A stretch of 64,000 bases of DNA, from contig JAOARW010000064.1 in assembly GCA_025210475.1 (NCBI GenBank), positions 53,645 through 117,644 on the forward strand, given 5' to 3'. Each line of letters starts with the position of its first letter. The stretch's first letter is position 1. A program made the translations under genes and the position numbers. Source of the stretch: Carboxylicivirga sp. GTDB lineage: Bacteria > Bacteroidota > Bacteroidia > Bacteroidales > Marinilabiliaceae. Shown piece by piece: positions 25,801 to 34,492 of the stretch. Below the pieces are notes generated by a model. It was not told where the DNA came from and searched no databases. It was given only the letters and a program-made list of their open reading frames with translations.

Positions 25801-26869
25801 CCAGATTGATAAGGTGGCCGGTAAAACCAGTGGTCATGGAACGGGTATTGGGTTGGCACTCTGCAAAGGTATTGTTCAGGAGCATCATGGTGAAGTTCTG
25901 GTTAGCGGAGAAGAAGGAATTGGTACTTGCTTTACAGTACGCCTAAAGAAAGGAAACAAGCACTTCGAAGAGAAAGAATTAGTCGATGAAGTACCGATGT
26001 CCGACATTGGTATTCAGCCATTACCAACCGAAGAATATAATAGTGAAAGCAATCAACCTGTAAGTGAAAATGCACCAACAATGCTGATTGTGGAAGATAA
26101 CCATGAAGCACGTCATATGTTGAAAGATATTTTTGCCAGCACCTATAAACTTTTGGAAGCAGAGAATGGGGAAGATGGCCTCAATCTGGCAATCGATAAA
26201 CAGCCCGATTTAATATTGTCTGATGTGATGATGCCTAAACTGTCGGGTACTCAGATGTGTGCGAAACTTAAGCGTAATGTACAAACCAGCCACATTCCAA
26301 TTATTTTGTTAACAGCACGTACGGCCTTGGAATACAAGATAGAAGGGATTGAAACCGGTGCTGATGATTATGTAACCAAGCCCTTTAATGTAAAGCTTTT
26401 AAGGGCGCGCGTTAAAAACTTGTTGCAAAACCGTTGGCTCACACAACAAAAATTTAAAAATAATCCTTCTGTTGATGTTAAGGAAGTGGTTAATAATGCC
26501 ATTGACCACAAATTGTTGGAGAAAGCTCGCGAAGTAGTGGAACAGCATATTGATGATACCGATTTTGATGTTAATGATTTTGCCAAAGAGGTGGGGCTTG
26601 GGCGAACACGGTTGTATTCTAAAATAAAAGGCGTAACAGGCCAGACACCCAATGAATTTATTTTATCCATTCGTTTAAAAAAGGCCGCGGAAATGTTGGT
26701 TGGTCAACCCGATTTAAATGTATCGGAAATAGCCTATGCAGTGGGTTTTAGTACGCCACGTTATTTCAGCCGTTGTTTTAGAGAGCATTTTGGTGTAACG
26801 CCATCCAAGTACCTTACTGGTCAAAGCAGTAATGCCAATGCAGATGAGAAAGAAGAATTGGGTGAATAA
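22826..26869 (+). CDS. Hybrid two-component system regulator (HTCS)
   Basis: A 1347-residue one-protein sensor-regulator of a polysaccharide locus. After a signal peptide (ending INGLAQ), about 13-14 Reg_prop blades (for example GRIWLGTRDGLNVFD and GNIWVGTFLGLSII) form two periplasmic beta-propellers. A Y_Y_Y domain (about 655-765), one membrane segment (about 770-795), HisKA with H828 (NISHEFRTPL), HATPase (NILSNAFK, DNGPGMS, GTGIGLAL), receiver with D1133 (LILSDVMMPKLSG) and an AraC-type HTH at the C terminus follow. I use the ATG at 22826; a TTG at 22784 would hide the signal peptide. Related Bacteroides proteins sense unsaturated chondroitin disaccharides, and the same ligand is plausible here. 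Confidence 0.95.
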   Translation: MKYCIAGLMVFLTIINGLAQNIAFEHINIEKGLSQVSVTSILQDEHGRIWLGTRDGLNVFDGTHTTTFRPQRDNENSLLGHNVRRLKKDGQYIWAATNRGISRLNTKTLSFEQFQFDGVLSIQPFEGRLLVGTRRGLFELNPETKGFTLKEKIFENNSSVYSMSVDNAGVLWVCSDDGLYRFDSQNGLSTRILEGRITKAFTDSKKRVWVGTTDKGVIVLNRQNEVSRMIQHTGDATSLVNNIIRDIIEDSKGNIWVGTFLGLSIINGESFQISNYQQADSNPKSLSHNSIYCLLKDYQGTIWIGTYFGGVSYYNPDYHIYQQYPVAKNSKSGVNYHVIGNILEDKAKNLWIATEGGGLDYFNKASQTFEHYLHQEGKNGLSSNNVKSLLLADKQHLLIGTHLGGLNVFNIQTKKFTSYLHDKNDSNSIPSDIITSIIPYEDYFLLGTHKGVIKFDFKKRTFSPFISDVETSNTIGDVIFCLFEDSFGLLWIGTERNGLFAYNPKTKDIKRYSDDGSDSSFTSNSVYCIFEDHQFRLWIGTMGGGLNQYIRNENRFINYSQAKKQLPSDFIYGIEESRFGYLWISTSKGLVRYDVDNQHFYTYEHNNGFPLHELNEGALYLSNSGEVFVGGINGLVSFNEEDLLKTVGHFNLLITGIEVNNNLVSPGDEIGLLDVDLPFTDEINLNPDQDVFTVNYSACNYVTTNHISYEYQLQGFNPNWVKAGNQTSVTYTNLDAGTYTFKVRVRSSNDNSIVDEKQLTIVVHPPFYKTWYAFVAYFVFVVLVILWINQFYLSRVRLEDSLKAEKREKEQMNELHQSKLRFFTNISHEFRTPLTLITGTLESILEDAKTSARVYKKLLTINGNANRLNSLVTELLDFRKLEQGFLNLKVAEYKVQSFLDEIFQSFVEYSQYHKIEYDYKIPSESLALWFDKKQLEKVFYNILSNAFKVVDDKGGKVVLEVLEQTTYIDIKITDNGPGMSKMDQEKIFDRFYQIDKVAGKTSGHGTGIGLALCKGIVQEHHGEVLVSGEEGIGTCFTVRLKKGNKHFEEKELVDEVPMSDIGIQPLPTEEYNSESNQPVSENAPTMLIVEDNHEARHMLKDIFASTYKLLEAENGEDGLNLAIDKQPDLILSDVMMPKLSGTQMCAKLKRNVQTSHIPIILLTARTALEYKIEGIETGADDYVTKPFNVKLLRARVKNLLQNRWLTQQKFKNNPSVDVKEVVNNAIDHKLLEKAREVVEQHIDDTDFDVNDFAKEVGLGRTRLYSKIKGVTGQTPNEFILSIRLKKAAEMLVGQPDLNVSEIAYAVGFSTPRYFSRCFREHFGVTPSKYLTGQSSNANADEKEELGE

Positions 26870-26884
26870 TACTAGTGTGGTTTT

Positions 26885-26890
26885 TGTACA
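26885..26890. promoter_or_regulatory. TGTACA site upstream of the beta-helix gene
   Basis: TGTACA lies 16 bp after the HTCS stop and about 135 bp before the next ATG, matching the hexamer found before the HTCS, SusC/D and PL8 genes. It is a candidate HTCS site, with no clear second half at 21-22 bp. Confidence 0.35.
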
Positions 26891-27024
26891 AAATTACACA
26901 TCTGGCAGCTAATGTAGTGCTACTTTTAGCCTGTTAACTTTATTCACAGAATGAGATGATTCATCGGCTTGGAACATTCTAAATTGGTTTTGATCATTTC
27001 AACAATTAAAGAAAATCTCTTAAA

Positions 27025-28587
27025 ATGAAGAACAGATTTAAATATGTATTGCTCTTGCTGGTAATGTCAATAACGTATACGGCTAACAGTCAGGAAAGCA
27101 AATTGTGGATTGAATTTGAGGCGGCTCAAAAAACGGGTAAGGTATGTGAATTACCTGATTTTTCATTTGCGGGTTATCATCATGGTGAAAAGGCTATTCC
27201 GCATGTAAAGCACAAGGTTTTTAACGTGACTGATTTTGGTGCCGTAGCTAACGATGGAAAATCGGATAAAGAAGCTATTCGAAAAACTGTTGCAGCGGCT
27301 GTTAAGAACGGATCGGGAATTGTGTTTTTTCCTAAAGGCAGATTTCTGGTTAATGAAGATAATGATGATCGCAAGCCAATTGTAATTAAAGGTAAGAATA
27401 TTGTTTTTAGGGGAAGTGGTTCTGGTGAAGATGGAACTGTTTTATACATGAAAAACTATTTGCCGGCAAAAGACCCTAAAAAATTATGGACATGTCCATA
27501 TATGTTTCAGTTCACAGGTGGAGGCGCAGAAAAAGTGCTCGCACAGGTTGTTGAAAGTGCCGAAAGAGGAACTTTTAAGTTGAAAGTAAATGATAGCAGT
27601 AAGATAAAGGCCGGCAACTGGATAGTTGTTAGAGTGAAAAATAATGCACCCGATTTAATTGAACATGAGATGTGTGGGTGTCATGTAGATCCGGCATGGA
27701 CTGCTATTCAAAACAAAGGGGTTTACGTTAATGAATATCATCAGGTGGCTAAAGTGAAAGGGAAAACCATTACTTTAAAGGAGCCTTTGATGCGACGTGT
27801 TGATAAAAAACATCAGTGGAATGTACTGGCTTACGCTCACTACGAAGAAGTTGGTGTTGAAAATCTGGCTTTTGTGGGTAATTGGCAAGATAAATTTGTG
27901 CATCACAAAGATTATATCCACGATGGAGGTTATTCATTATTGAAGTTTTCACGCCTATCGAATAGCTGGATTCGCAATTGTCGTTTTACTGATGTAAATC
28001 GGGTAGTAAGTGTTAGTCAATCGGCCAATGTTTCGGTGTTAAATTGTTTGGTAACCGGCACGCCGGGACATAATTCTGTCAGCTCATCTGCTTCGACGCG
28101 TATTTTGATCGGGATGCTGAATGATGAGTCATCCCAGTGGCATGCACCAGGTGTTTCAGGTGCTTCTATTGGTTCTGTATTCTGGCGGGTTAAGTACAAC
28201 GAAGATACCAGTTTTGAAACGCATGCTTCACAGCCCCGCGCAACTTTGTTTGATTTCATCGAAGGAGGATTCTTTTTAGGACGAGGAGGTGGAGCCCGTC
28301 AAAACCTTCCTAATCACCTTGAACATCTGATTCTTTGGAATTATAAGGAATTGGGAGAGCCTGAAAAAGATTTTGAGTTTTGGTCGTCAAAAACCTGGTT
28401 TTGGAAAATTATTCCACCTATAGTAGTTGGGTTTCATGGTGCAGGCACAACTTTTAAAGAAGATCAGATAAAAGTGTTAGAGTCTTTAGGAACTCCTGTT
28501 GATCCGGAATCATTATACGAAGCGCAGCTTAAACTAAGGTTAGGTAAATTACCTGAGTGGTTGATTCAGGCAAAAAATAAAAAGTAG
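27025..28587 (+). CDS. Secreted right-handed beta-helix protein, pectate-lyase-like (possible new or PL29-like lyase)
   Basis: A 520-residue exported protein (signal ending TANSQ). From about residue 63 it has the pectate-lyase-superfamily start FNVTDFGAVANDGKSDKEAI and FFPKGRFLV, then beta-helix coils (VGVENLAFVGN, NSWIRNCRFTDV, NVSVLNCLVTG) to about 440. The region resembles DUF4955-type proteins. A lyase acting on the locus substrate is likely: chondroitin lyases occur in beta-helix families PL6 and PL29. I see no decisive catalytic motif and do not assign a family. It is followed after 5 bp by a CBM96-like gene, so they form one unit. Confidence 0.65.
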   Translation: MKNRFKYVLLLLVMSITYTANSQESKLWIEFEAAQKTGKVCELPDFSFAGYHHGEKAIPHVKHKVFNVTDFGAVANDGKSDKEAIRKTVAAAVKNGSGIVFFPKGRFLVNEDNDDRKPIVIKGKNIVFRGSGSGEDGTVLYMKNYLPAKDPKKLWTCPYMFQFTGGGAEKVLAQVVESAERGTFKLKVNDSSKIKAGNWIVVRVKNNAPDLIEHEMCGCHVDPAWTAIQNKGVYVNEYHQVAKVKGKTITLKEPLMRRVDKKHQWNVLAYAHYEEVGVENLAFVGNWQDKFVHHKDYIHDGGYSLLKFSRLSNSWIRNCRFTDVNRVVSVSQSANVSVLNCLVTGTPGHNSVSSSASTRILIGMLNDESSQWHAPGVSGASIGSVFWRVKYNEDTSFETHASQPRATLFDFIEGGFFLGRGGGARQNLPNHLEHLILWNYKELGEPEKDFEFWSSKTWFWKIIPPIVVGFHGAGTTFKEDQIKVLESLGTPVDPESLYEAQLKLRLGKLPEWLIQAKNKK

Positions 28588-28592
28588 AAACC

Positions 28593-29210
28593 ATGAGAAA
28601 ACAATTATTAATATTTAGCATTTTACTAGTTGGATTATTAGTGGATGCTCAGGCTAATAAGCCGGTTAAAGTAAAAGTCGTTCAGGATGCATTTGTACAA
28701 GGCGGCGAAACTGCGGATGAATCATTAGGTACTTCAAAACCCGGACGATTAAGGGTTATGAAGTCGGATGATAACACAAAGTATTCGCGAACAAGCTATT
28801 TGCAGTTCAACCTAAAAAAAGTAGAAGATTTTTCAGGGGCTGAACTGAACATTTGCGTGCGCATTTTTCCGAGTAAGGCGGATCCATCCGCAACGTTTAG
28901 TTTAAATGTGTATGCCTGTGAAAATAATAAGTGGAATGAATCGAACCTGACTTTCAACAATAAGCCGGAAAGGGGAGAGTTGTTGGCTACGCAAGTGTTT
29001 AGTGCCAATAATGATAATAAGTGGGTGCAAATATCACTGCCAAGAGAAAAGGTGATGGCACTGAAAAAGAATAGTAAAAAAGGAAAAGTAACATTGGTTT
29101 TGGCCAATGACGATTTTAATAAAACCAGTATGGAAATCATCTCTAAAGAGCGTACTTGGAGTAATGGTATGCCCGCTAAACGAGAAGCGTATTTAAAACT
29201 GGTCAAGTAG
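28593..29210 (+). CDS. DNRLRE/CBM96-like carbohydrate-binding protein
   Basis: A 205-residue exported protein (signal ending VDAQA) made almost wholly of one DNRLRE/CBM96-type jelly roll. Recognisable pieces are VKVVQDAFVQGGETADESLG, RLRVMKSDD-YSRTSYLQFNL, an internal NVYACENNKWNESNLTFNNKP and the closing TWSNGMPAKREAYLKL. Such domains bind acidic polysaccharides, and are usually attached to catalytic domains. Here it is a stand-alone protein 5 bp after the beta-helix gene, possibly working as its separate binding subunit. Ligand unknown. A strong terminator follows. Confidence 0.75.
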   Translation: MRKQLLIFSILLVGLLVDAQANKPVKVKVVQDAFVQGGETADESLGTSKPGRLRVMKSDDNTKYSRTSYLQFNLKKVEDFSGAELNICVRIFPSKADPSATFSLNVYACENNKWNESNLTFNNKPERGELLATQVFSANNDNKWVQISLPREKVMALKKNSKKGKVTLVLANDDFNKTSMEIISKERTWSNGMPAKREAYLKLVK

Positions 29211-29228
29211 TCTATTTTAATTTGTATG

Positions 29229-29261
29229 AAAAGGCTTACCTTAAGGGTGAGCCTTTTTTTT
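29229..29261 (+). terminator. Rho-independent terminator
   Basis: A stem of about ten pairs (AAGGCTTACC with GGGTGAGCCTT, one G-U) is followed by seven or more T, ending the beta-helix/CBM96-like operon. Confidence 0.85.
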
Positions 29262-29431
29262 GAATAAGGTCTTAAGTCCTGATACGTTACTGGCGTATTT
29301 GGGAGAAGTTTGGATAAGCAATAAATAGGCTAAAGACATTGCAAGGTTAAATACAAGCTTTGAATAAATTTAGCTGCCAGATGAACAAATGTGTCCTTCG
29401 AATACTTTGTTGATCTGTATTTTTATCTAAA

Positions 29432-32400
29432 ATGATAACAAAAAGTAAGATGAATAATAGTCAATTGAAAGTGTTTGTAAGTGTTTGTCTGCTTACGACT
29501 TTATTTATAGGCAACTGTTTCAGCCTTGGAGCTGAGGAGTTCCGACACGAAAAATTATGGTCTTTCGAAAGTTTAGATGATAGTCAATGGGAAGTAACAA
29601 AAGGAAGTTCTTTAAAGCTAAGTAGGGCGCATTATAAAAATGGTGAGCAATCGATGCAGTGGTCATGGAAAAAACCAGGGAGCATTACGCTTAAACATGC
29701 GATCGGCTTCGAACCATTTAATCCGGAGTCGGAAGATAAATCCATACCTTCCTTTGCAGTGTGGATCTACAATGAAAAGCCAGTTGACAAGGAGATAAAA
29801 TTTGTATTTGGGACTGATGAAACAGATAATTGTCATTTTTCCTTTGGGCTTAATTTCAAAGGGTGGCGAGCTGCTTGGGTATCTTTCGAACGCGACATGG
29901 AGGGAACACCAACAAAATCGATGAATCGACTGCGCATTGAAGGTCCATCGGGAGTGAAGAAGGGTAGCTTGTTTATCGATCATATGTTTTTATGTCAAAA
30001 CATCGATAGCCGCCACCATACACCCGATCAACAGGTGCCATTTGTTAACAAAGGAACGAAAAGCCATTGGTTAATCCAGCAGGAGGCGAGTTTGGCACAA
30101 CCAGATTTGCCTTTGACTAAAGAATTGTCTGATGAAACCATTAAAGCTTTCAAAGCAATCGAAGAGCGCTTTGAGGCTGACATCTTAAACAGACAAAAGG
30201 TAACTGAAACAACTGTGGCAAAGTTGCGCAAACAATTTGATTCTTATGGCATCCAGCGAAAAGGCGATCAAATTATTGGATTGCCCATCTGGTTCGGTCG
30301 CAATGCAGAGCTTTATATACCTTATATCAGCCACAAAGAAGCTAAAACTCTTTACAATGCCGGTAATCAGAATGTAAAAGCCTACTTTGATTTTATGATG
30401 AAGGTGGCGGTAGCATATGCCAATGTTGATGATAACACTCTTCAGCGCCAATTGGAGACAATGTTCATCGACTTATATGACCATATGATTGACCAGGGAT
30501 TTGCAGCCGGCAGTGGTCTTGGAACAATTCACCATTATGGATACAACTGGCGAAATTATTACCGTTCATTGTTTATTATGCGCAAGGTGTTGGCCAAACA
30601 TGATAAGCTGAATGAGGCAGCCAAAGGCATGCAGTGGTTTGCAGCATTAGGAGAAGTTTTTCATAAGCCGGAAACTTATGGAATGGATATGGATGCCTTT
30701 AATACACAGGTAATGGGACGATTGGCTAGCGTGTTGATCATGAAAAATAGTGTGGAAAAAGCACAATACTTAAATTGTTTTTCACGATGGATCGATAATG
30801 GTTTAATGCCAGCACCCGGGCTTAATGATGCCTTTAAAATTGACGGATCGGCTTATCATCATGCAAATCATTATCCGGCTTATGCCACTGGTGGATTAAC
30901 AGGTGCAGTGCGAATGGTTTATTTTCTGGATAACACTTCTTTTCAGGTGAGTCAAACAGCTCATGAAAACATAAAGAAAGCCTTGTTGACTATGCGTTTC
31001 TACTGCAATAAGAAACACTGGCCAACATCCATGTCTGGTCGACATCCAGAGGGTAAAGGTAAGCTGATACCGGAGCATTACGCGATATTAGCGAAGGCAG
31101 GCTCGCCCAATGGTTCTGAAAATGTGGATAAAGAGTTGGCATCGGCTTATTTGCGATTAGTAGAAGGAGAGAAATCTAAATATGCCAAACAGTTTCAGAA
31201 GCAGGGAGTAATAGCCGAAGAAACGCCCGAGGGGTACATAACCATGCCTTATGCTTGCTCTTCGATTCATCGTCGAGGAGAGTGGGCAGCTTCTGTCAGA
31301 GGACATTCGCGCTATTTATGGGCATCAGAGCAATACCTTGGGGCTAACTTGTATGGTCGTTATTTGGGCCACGGTCAGTTACAGGTTATGGGCGCTGGAA
31401 ATCCTGTTACACAAACCTCAAGTGGCTTTGTTCAGAAGGGGTGGGATTGGAATCGTTTTCCGGGTACAACTGTTATTAACCTGCCAATTGATGAATTAAG
31501 AGCTGATATACGTAATGTGGATCAATTTTCGGGTTACGAGGAAATGTTATTTTCCGATGAAGCGTTTGCTGGCGGTGTGCATGCCAATAATAAAAATGGT
31601 GTATATGCTTTTATATTACATGAACACGATAAATATCAAGGTAGCTTAAGGGCTCGCAAATCATATTTCTTCTTTGATGGCTTGATTATTTGTCTGGGCT
31701 CTGGCATTGAGAATAATAACATTGATAACGAGACTGAAACGGTTCTTTTTCAGAATCATCAGGCAGAAGGAGATGCCAATCTAAAAATAGATGGGAAATT
31801 TTTTAATGCCAGGGAATTGAATTTCAAAGCTGCTGCATCATGGATCATGGATAATAAGGGCAATGGATACATAATACCCGATGGGCTGATTTACATTAAA
31901 CAAGGACTTCAGCATTCGCGTGATGAAAGTAGTGAGAAAACCACTTCCGGTAATTTTGCAGCAGCCGTAATTCAACATGGAAAAGCGCCTGTTGATGCCA
32001 CTTATCATTATTGCGTTCTGCCGGTTACAACGGAAGGTACAATCCTGAGGCATGTAAATAATCCGGCCTACGAAGTGTTGTGTCAAAATCGTCAGAAGCA
32101 TATTGTGTTTAGCAGGCAATCCAACGAAACTGCTTATGTGTTTTTTGAATCGGCTGAAAACAACGAATATGGCTTAATAAAAAATACAAATATTCCTTGT
32201 CTGGCAATTTCAGAGTTACAAGGCGAATCATTAAGCTTAAATTTAGTAAATCCGGATTTGGCCTTATATACAGGACCTGCCGATGAAATTTATAAGGATG
32301 GAAAACGTGTTGAACGAAGCATTTATTCGCGTCCCTGGCGTCCTAGTCCAAGTCAGGAAACAATTCTGGAGCTGGAATTAAAAGGTTTATGGCAAACAGA

Positions 32401-32506
32401 TGATAAAGAAGTAAAGCTTAAAGCTTTGGATAATGGCAATACATTGTTGACGATAACTTGTCAGCACGGATTAACTGAAAGAGTTGATTTGAAGAAAGTG
32501 AAATAG
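29432..32506 (+). CDS. PL8 chondroitin sulfate ABC-type lyase (no sorting domain)
   Basis: A 1024-residue polysaccharide lyase cleaving chondroitin/dermatan sulfate by beta-elimination. An N-terminal jelly roll (about 40-200, Lyase_N) precedes the alpha/alpha-toroid catalytic domain and C-terminal beta-sandwiches. Alignment by eye with the Proteus vulgaris enzyme places catalytic H477 and Y484 (YHHANHYPAY), R537 (SGRHPEG) and E633 (WASEQYLGANLYGRY), all conserved, and KGWDWNRFPGTTVINLP follows. A signal lies near residues 10-32. Start ATG 29432 or the ATG six codons on. Unlike the second PL8 it has no C-terminal sorting domain, so it is probably periplasmic or anchored. It may have its own promoter after the terminator at 29229. 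Confidence 0.93.
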   Translation: MITKSKMNNSQLKVFVSVCLLTTLFIGNCFSLGAEEFRHEKLWSFESLDDSQWEVTKGSSLKLSRAHYKNGEQSMQWSWKKPGSITLKHAIGFEPFNPESEDKSIPSFAVWIYNEKPVDKEIKFVFGTDETDNCHFSFGLNFKGWRAAWVSFERDMEGTPTKSMNRLRIEGPSGVKKGSLFIDHMFLCQNIDSRHHTPDQQVPFVNKGTKSHWLIQQEASLAQPDLPLTKELSDETIKAFKAIEERFEADILNRQKVTETTVAKLRKQFDSYGIQRKGDQIIGLPIWFGRNAELYIPYISHKEAKTLYNAGNQNVKAYFDFMMKVAVAYANVDDNTLQRQLETMFIDLYDHMIDQGFAAGSGLGTIHHYGYNWRNYYRSLFIMRKVLAKHDKLNEAAKGMQWFAALGEVFHKPETYGMDMDAFNTQVMGRLASVLIMKNSVEKAQYLNCFSRWIDNGLMPAPGLNDAFKIDGSAYHHANHYPAYATGGLTGAVRMVYFLDNTSFQVSQTAHENIKKALLTMRFYCNKKHWPTSMSGRHPEGKGKLIPEHYAILAKAGSPNGSENVDKELASAYLRLVEGEKSKYAKQFQKQGVIAEETPEGYITMPYACSSIHRRGEWAASVRGHSRYLWASEQYLGANLYGRYLGHGQLQVMGAGNPVTQTSSGFVQKGWDWNRFPGTTVINLPIDELRADIRNVDQFSGYEEMLFSDEAFAGGVHANNKNGVYAFILHEHDKYQGSLRARKSYFFFDGLIICLGSGIENNNIDNETETVLFQNHQAEGDANLKIDGKFFNARELNFKAAASWIMDNKGNGYIIPDGLIYIKQGLQHSRDESSEKTTSGNFAAAVIQHGKAPVDATYHYCVLPVTTEGTILRHVNNPAYEVLCQNRQKHIVFSRQSNETAYVFFESAENNEYGLIKNTNIPCLAISELQGESLSLNLVNPDLALYTGPADEIYKDGKRVERSIYSRPWRPSPSQETILELELKGLWQTDDKEVKLKALDNGNTLLTITCQHGLTERVDLKKVK

Positions 32507-32603
32507 ACAAGGAAGCGTTAGATGAGGATTTCAAGTTAAGGGTTGGACCTAATAATCTGTTTTATTTTAGGTTCTGATTGAATTTGAAATAGATAGAAAA
32601 TAT

Positions 32604-32640
32604 AAGGGCTGATCGATGTAGATTGATCAGCCCTTGTTGT
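32604..32640. terminator. Bidirectional terminator between convergent genes
   Basis: A perfect 11-bp stem (AAGGGCTGATC at 32604-32614 with GATCAGCCCTT at 32625-32635). Flanking T-rich sequence is weak on both sides, but the position between convergent stops fits. Confidence 0.7.
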
Positions 32641-33305
32641 TATTCAGTTATTATTTCCAGATCTTTTATCAGACAGGCCGCATATTCACCACCAGTGCCG
32701 CGGATACGAAGCCCGAGGTGACCGCCAGAGTATGGGTTTGGATCTTTATACTTTAAAACAGTTTTGCCATCAATTTTTAGCCAAATGCGATTTCCTTTTC
32801 GACCAGCTTCTATGTCATAGTATTTGCCAACATGCATGTAGTTTTTCTTTGCCATATCTAATATCGTACGCCCTTTCCCGTCATCGTAACGGCGAACGAA
32901 TGGAGGGAAGTTATGAGCGGCATTGTGAAAGGCAAAAAAGTAATTATCGCAGCCACCAGACCAGAATTTGATCGTACCATCATAATCCTTGGGTATTGTC
33001 AGTGCAGAACTTTCTCCTTTATCGGAAGCAGAAAGGATAGCTACCAATACAGTGGCAGGTGTAAGTGCCATAACTTTATAACGCATCGTAACATTTGTAG
33101 AGTATGTTTCAGGACTGATTAGCCCTACGCCTTTACTTTCTTTAGGATCTTCTTTTAATAAATACTGACCATGGCCTTCAAGTAATTTACTTCCCTGACC
33201 ATAAAAATGCCAGCTTTCCAATTGCTTTACAGCATCTCTGTTTTGCGATTGAATAAATTGCGTTGAGCTTATTAATAAGCTTAATACGACAATAATTGTC
33301 TTCAT
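32640..33305 (-). CDS. Secreted ConA-like jelly-roll protein (221 aa)
   Basis: An exported protein (signal ending QFIQSQ) with a single LamG/3-keto-disaccharide-hydrolase-like jelly roll: LESWHFYGQGSKLLEGHGQY at the start and IWLKIDGKTVLKYKDPNPYS-GGHLGLRIRGTGGEYAACLIKDLEI at the end, the standard closing strands of this fold. No catalytic motif is evident, so it may bind rather than cleave. It follows the DUF6250-like gene by 6 bp on the minus strand, in one operon divergent from the SusC/D operon. It is distinct from the DUF1961-like protein at 16902. Confidence 0.6.
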   Translation of the reverse strand: MKTIIVVLSLLISSTQFIQSQNRDAVKQLESWHFYGQGSKLLEGHGQYLLKEDPKESKGVGLISPETYSTNVTMRYKVMALTPATVLVAILSASDKGESSALTIPKDYDGTIKFWSGGCDNYFFAFHNAAHNFPPFVRRYDDGKGRTILDMAKKNYMHVGKYYDIEAGRKGNRIWLKIDGKTVLKYKDPNPYSGGHLGLRIRGTGGEYAACLIKDLEIITE

Positions 33306-33311
33306 CTTTAA

Positions 33312-34022
33312 TTATTTTAATTGATATACTCTAAAATTATCAACAGTCATATGGTTCTTATAGGTTCGCAAACCAAAATAGCCTTTGGTATATGGCGCAT
33401 TATCCTTTAAATCATAAATCAGTTGATTGTTACGATAATACTGTACACGGCCGTTATAAACAATCAAGCGGATTTTATTGAGTTCATTTGCTTTTATCAA
33501 ATATTTCGGATCGCTTAGATCGTGTTCGGGCAAACAGGGACGATCACCTCCTCCTGCATAACGTCTGAAGCGGGTTTTTGTATTGTTGTGTCCGCCTAAA
33601 CCAACATAGTAGAGCTGCATGGCATGGTAGTTCTGGAATTTGCCTCCACGCTTTTCTGAATTGGCAAAGAAATCTGTGTTACCCATCTCATTGGCCATCC
33701 AAAAACAATTAAGATCAGAAACACGGTCGAAATTACCTCCTTTATCAACCACCACAACATCGTATTCAATCATAATGTTGCCCTTAAGCATTTGATTATA
33801 CCAAACAGTACAACCACTGGCATCATTAATATCCATTTGTCCGTTTAGAAGTTCAACGGTGCCACCTTCGCGTTGTTCCACAGTCCAGTTATTAAGATGC
33901 TTGTCAAACGATTCTGAAATTAAAAGAGTGGCATGAACCTTTTCATCATTAATAAGTATGCTTTTGTTTGAGCATCCGGAAAGTAAAATCAGATGAGAAA
34001 CGATTAATAGTATTGTTTTCAT
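33312..34022 (-). CDS. DUF6250-like jelly-roll lipoprotein
   Basis: A 236-residue lipoprotein (lipobox LLSGC, C17). The sequence matches the pattern of DUF6250: DLNCFWMANE, HAMQLYYVGLGGHNNTKTRF, RRYAGGGDRPCLPEHDLSD and the closing APYTKGYFGLRTYKNHMTVD. These are ConA-like folds common in Bacteroidota pectin and glycosaminoglycan loci, with uncertain activity. Two cysteines (C66, C106 regions) are not obviously functional. It is first in a two-gene minus-strand operon, sharing a divergent control region with the SusC/D operon, so co-regulation by the HTCS is likely. Family call from remembered motifs. Confidence 0.65.
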   Translation of the reverse strand: MKTILLIVSHLILLSGCSNKSILINDEKVHATLLISESFDKHLNNWTVEQREGGTVELLNGQMDINDASGCTVWYNQMLKGNIMIEYDVVVVDKGGNFDRVSDLNCFWMANEMGNTDFFANSEKRGGKFQNYHAMQLYYVGLGGHNNTKTRFRRYAGGGDRPCLPEHDLSDPKYLIKANELNKIRLIVYNGRVQYYRNNQLIYDLKDNAPYTKGYFGLRTYKNHMTVDNFRVYQLK

Positions 34023-34492
34023 TGTGTTTCGAAATTTGTATTCAAGAAGTGTAATAGCACTAACAAAAATACGTGACCAAGACTAAAACATAGACACTAA
34101 TTATACACCAGGCGGATAAAATTGTACATGATTGCATTTAAAAACATCATGCTAAGCAGATTAAACTGTTTAATAATGTTAATTTTTTTTGTAGGTTTGA
34201 ACATTCCTATCCCATCTGTAATACCAAAATTTATTGCTTAAACAGAAAAGTCAGATTGAGGCTGAAATGTACAGTTATACAATGAAAGCACTTGTGTAAT
34301 GTGCAGATATATTGCGCTCTATTGAGAAAGTGTCACATTGTTCAATGTATAATATTAAACCTATTGCGGACAATTGACACCATTGGATTTGCATGCCCTC
34401 TCTACTTTTGTGATGTTGATAATTGTTAATTCTTGTCAGCAATTTTCAATAGTTAATAAAAGCAGTAAATCTAAATTAATAAATCAAGCGTA
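34023..34492. promoter_or_regulatory. Divergent control region of the DUF6250 and SusC/D operons
   Basis: A 470-bp AT-rich gene-free region. TGTACA occurs at 34123-34128, with TATACA 21 bp before it (34102-34107), and again at 34268-34273 with related TATACA at 34276-34281. A likely promoter -7 box for the plus strand is at 34403-34410. These are candidate HTCS sites controlling both directions. Confidence 0.5.
34403..34410 (+). promoter_or_regulatory. Bacteroidota-type -7 element of the SusC/D operon
   Basis: TACTTTTG matches TAnnTTTG exactly, about 83 bp before the first ATG, leaving a leader of roughly 75 nt. The -33 TTTG is imperfect: ATTG 17 bp upstream is the closest. Confidence 0.55.

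Noticed and set aside
27025..28587. PL6 chondroitinase B
   Set aside because: The protein has a beta-helix, but I see no PL6 catalytic lysine/arginine motif, and its N terminus is of the pectate-lyase-superfamily type.
31838..32119. Minus-strand frame inside the PL8 gene
   Set aside because: Antisense shadow of a conserved coding region; composition and lack of start signals give no support.
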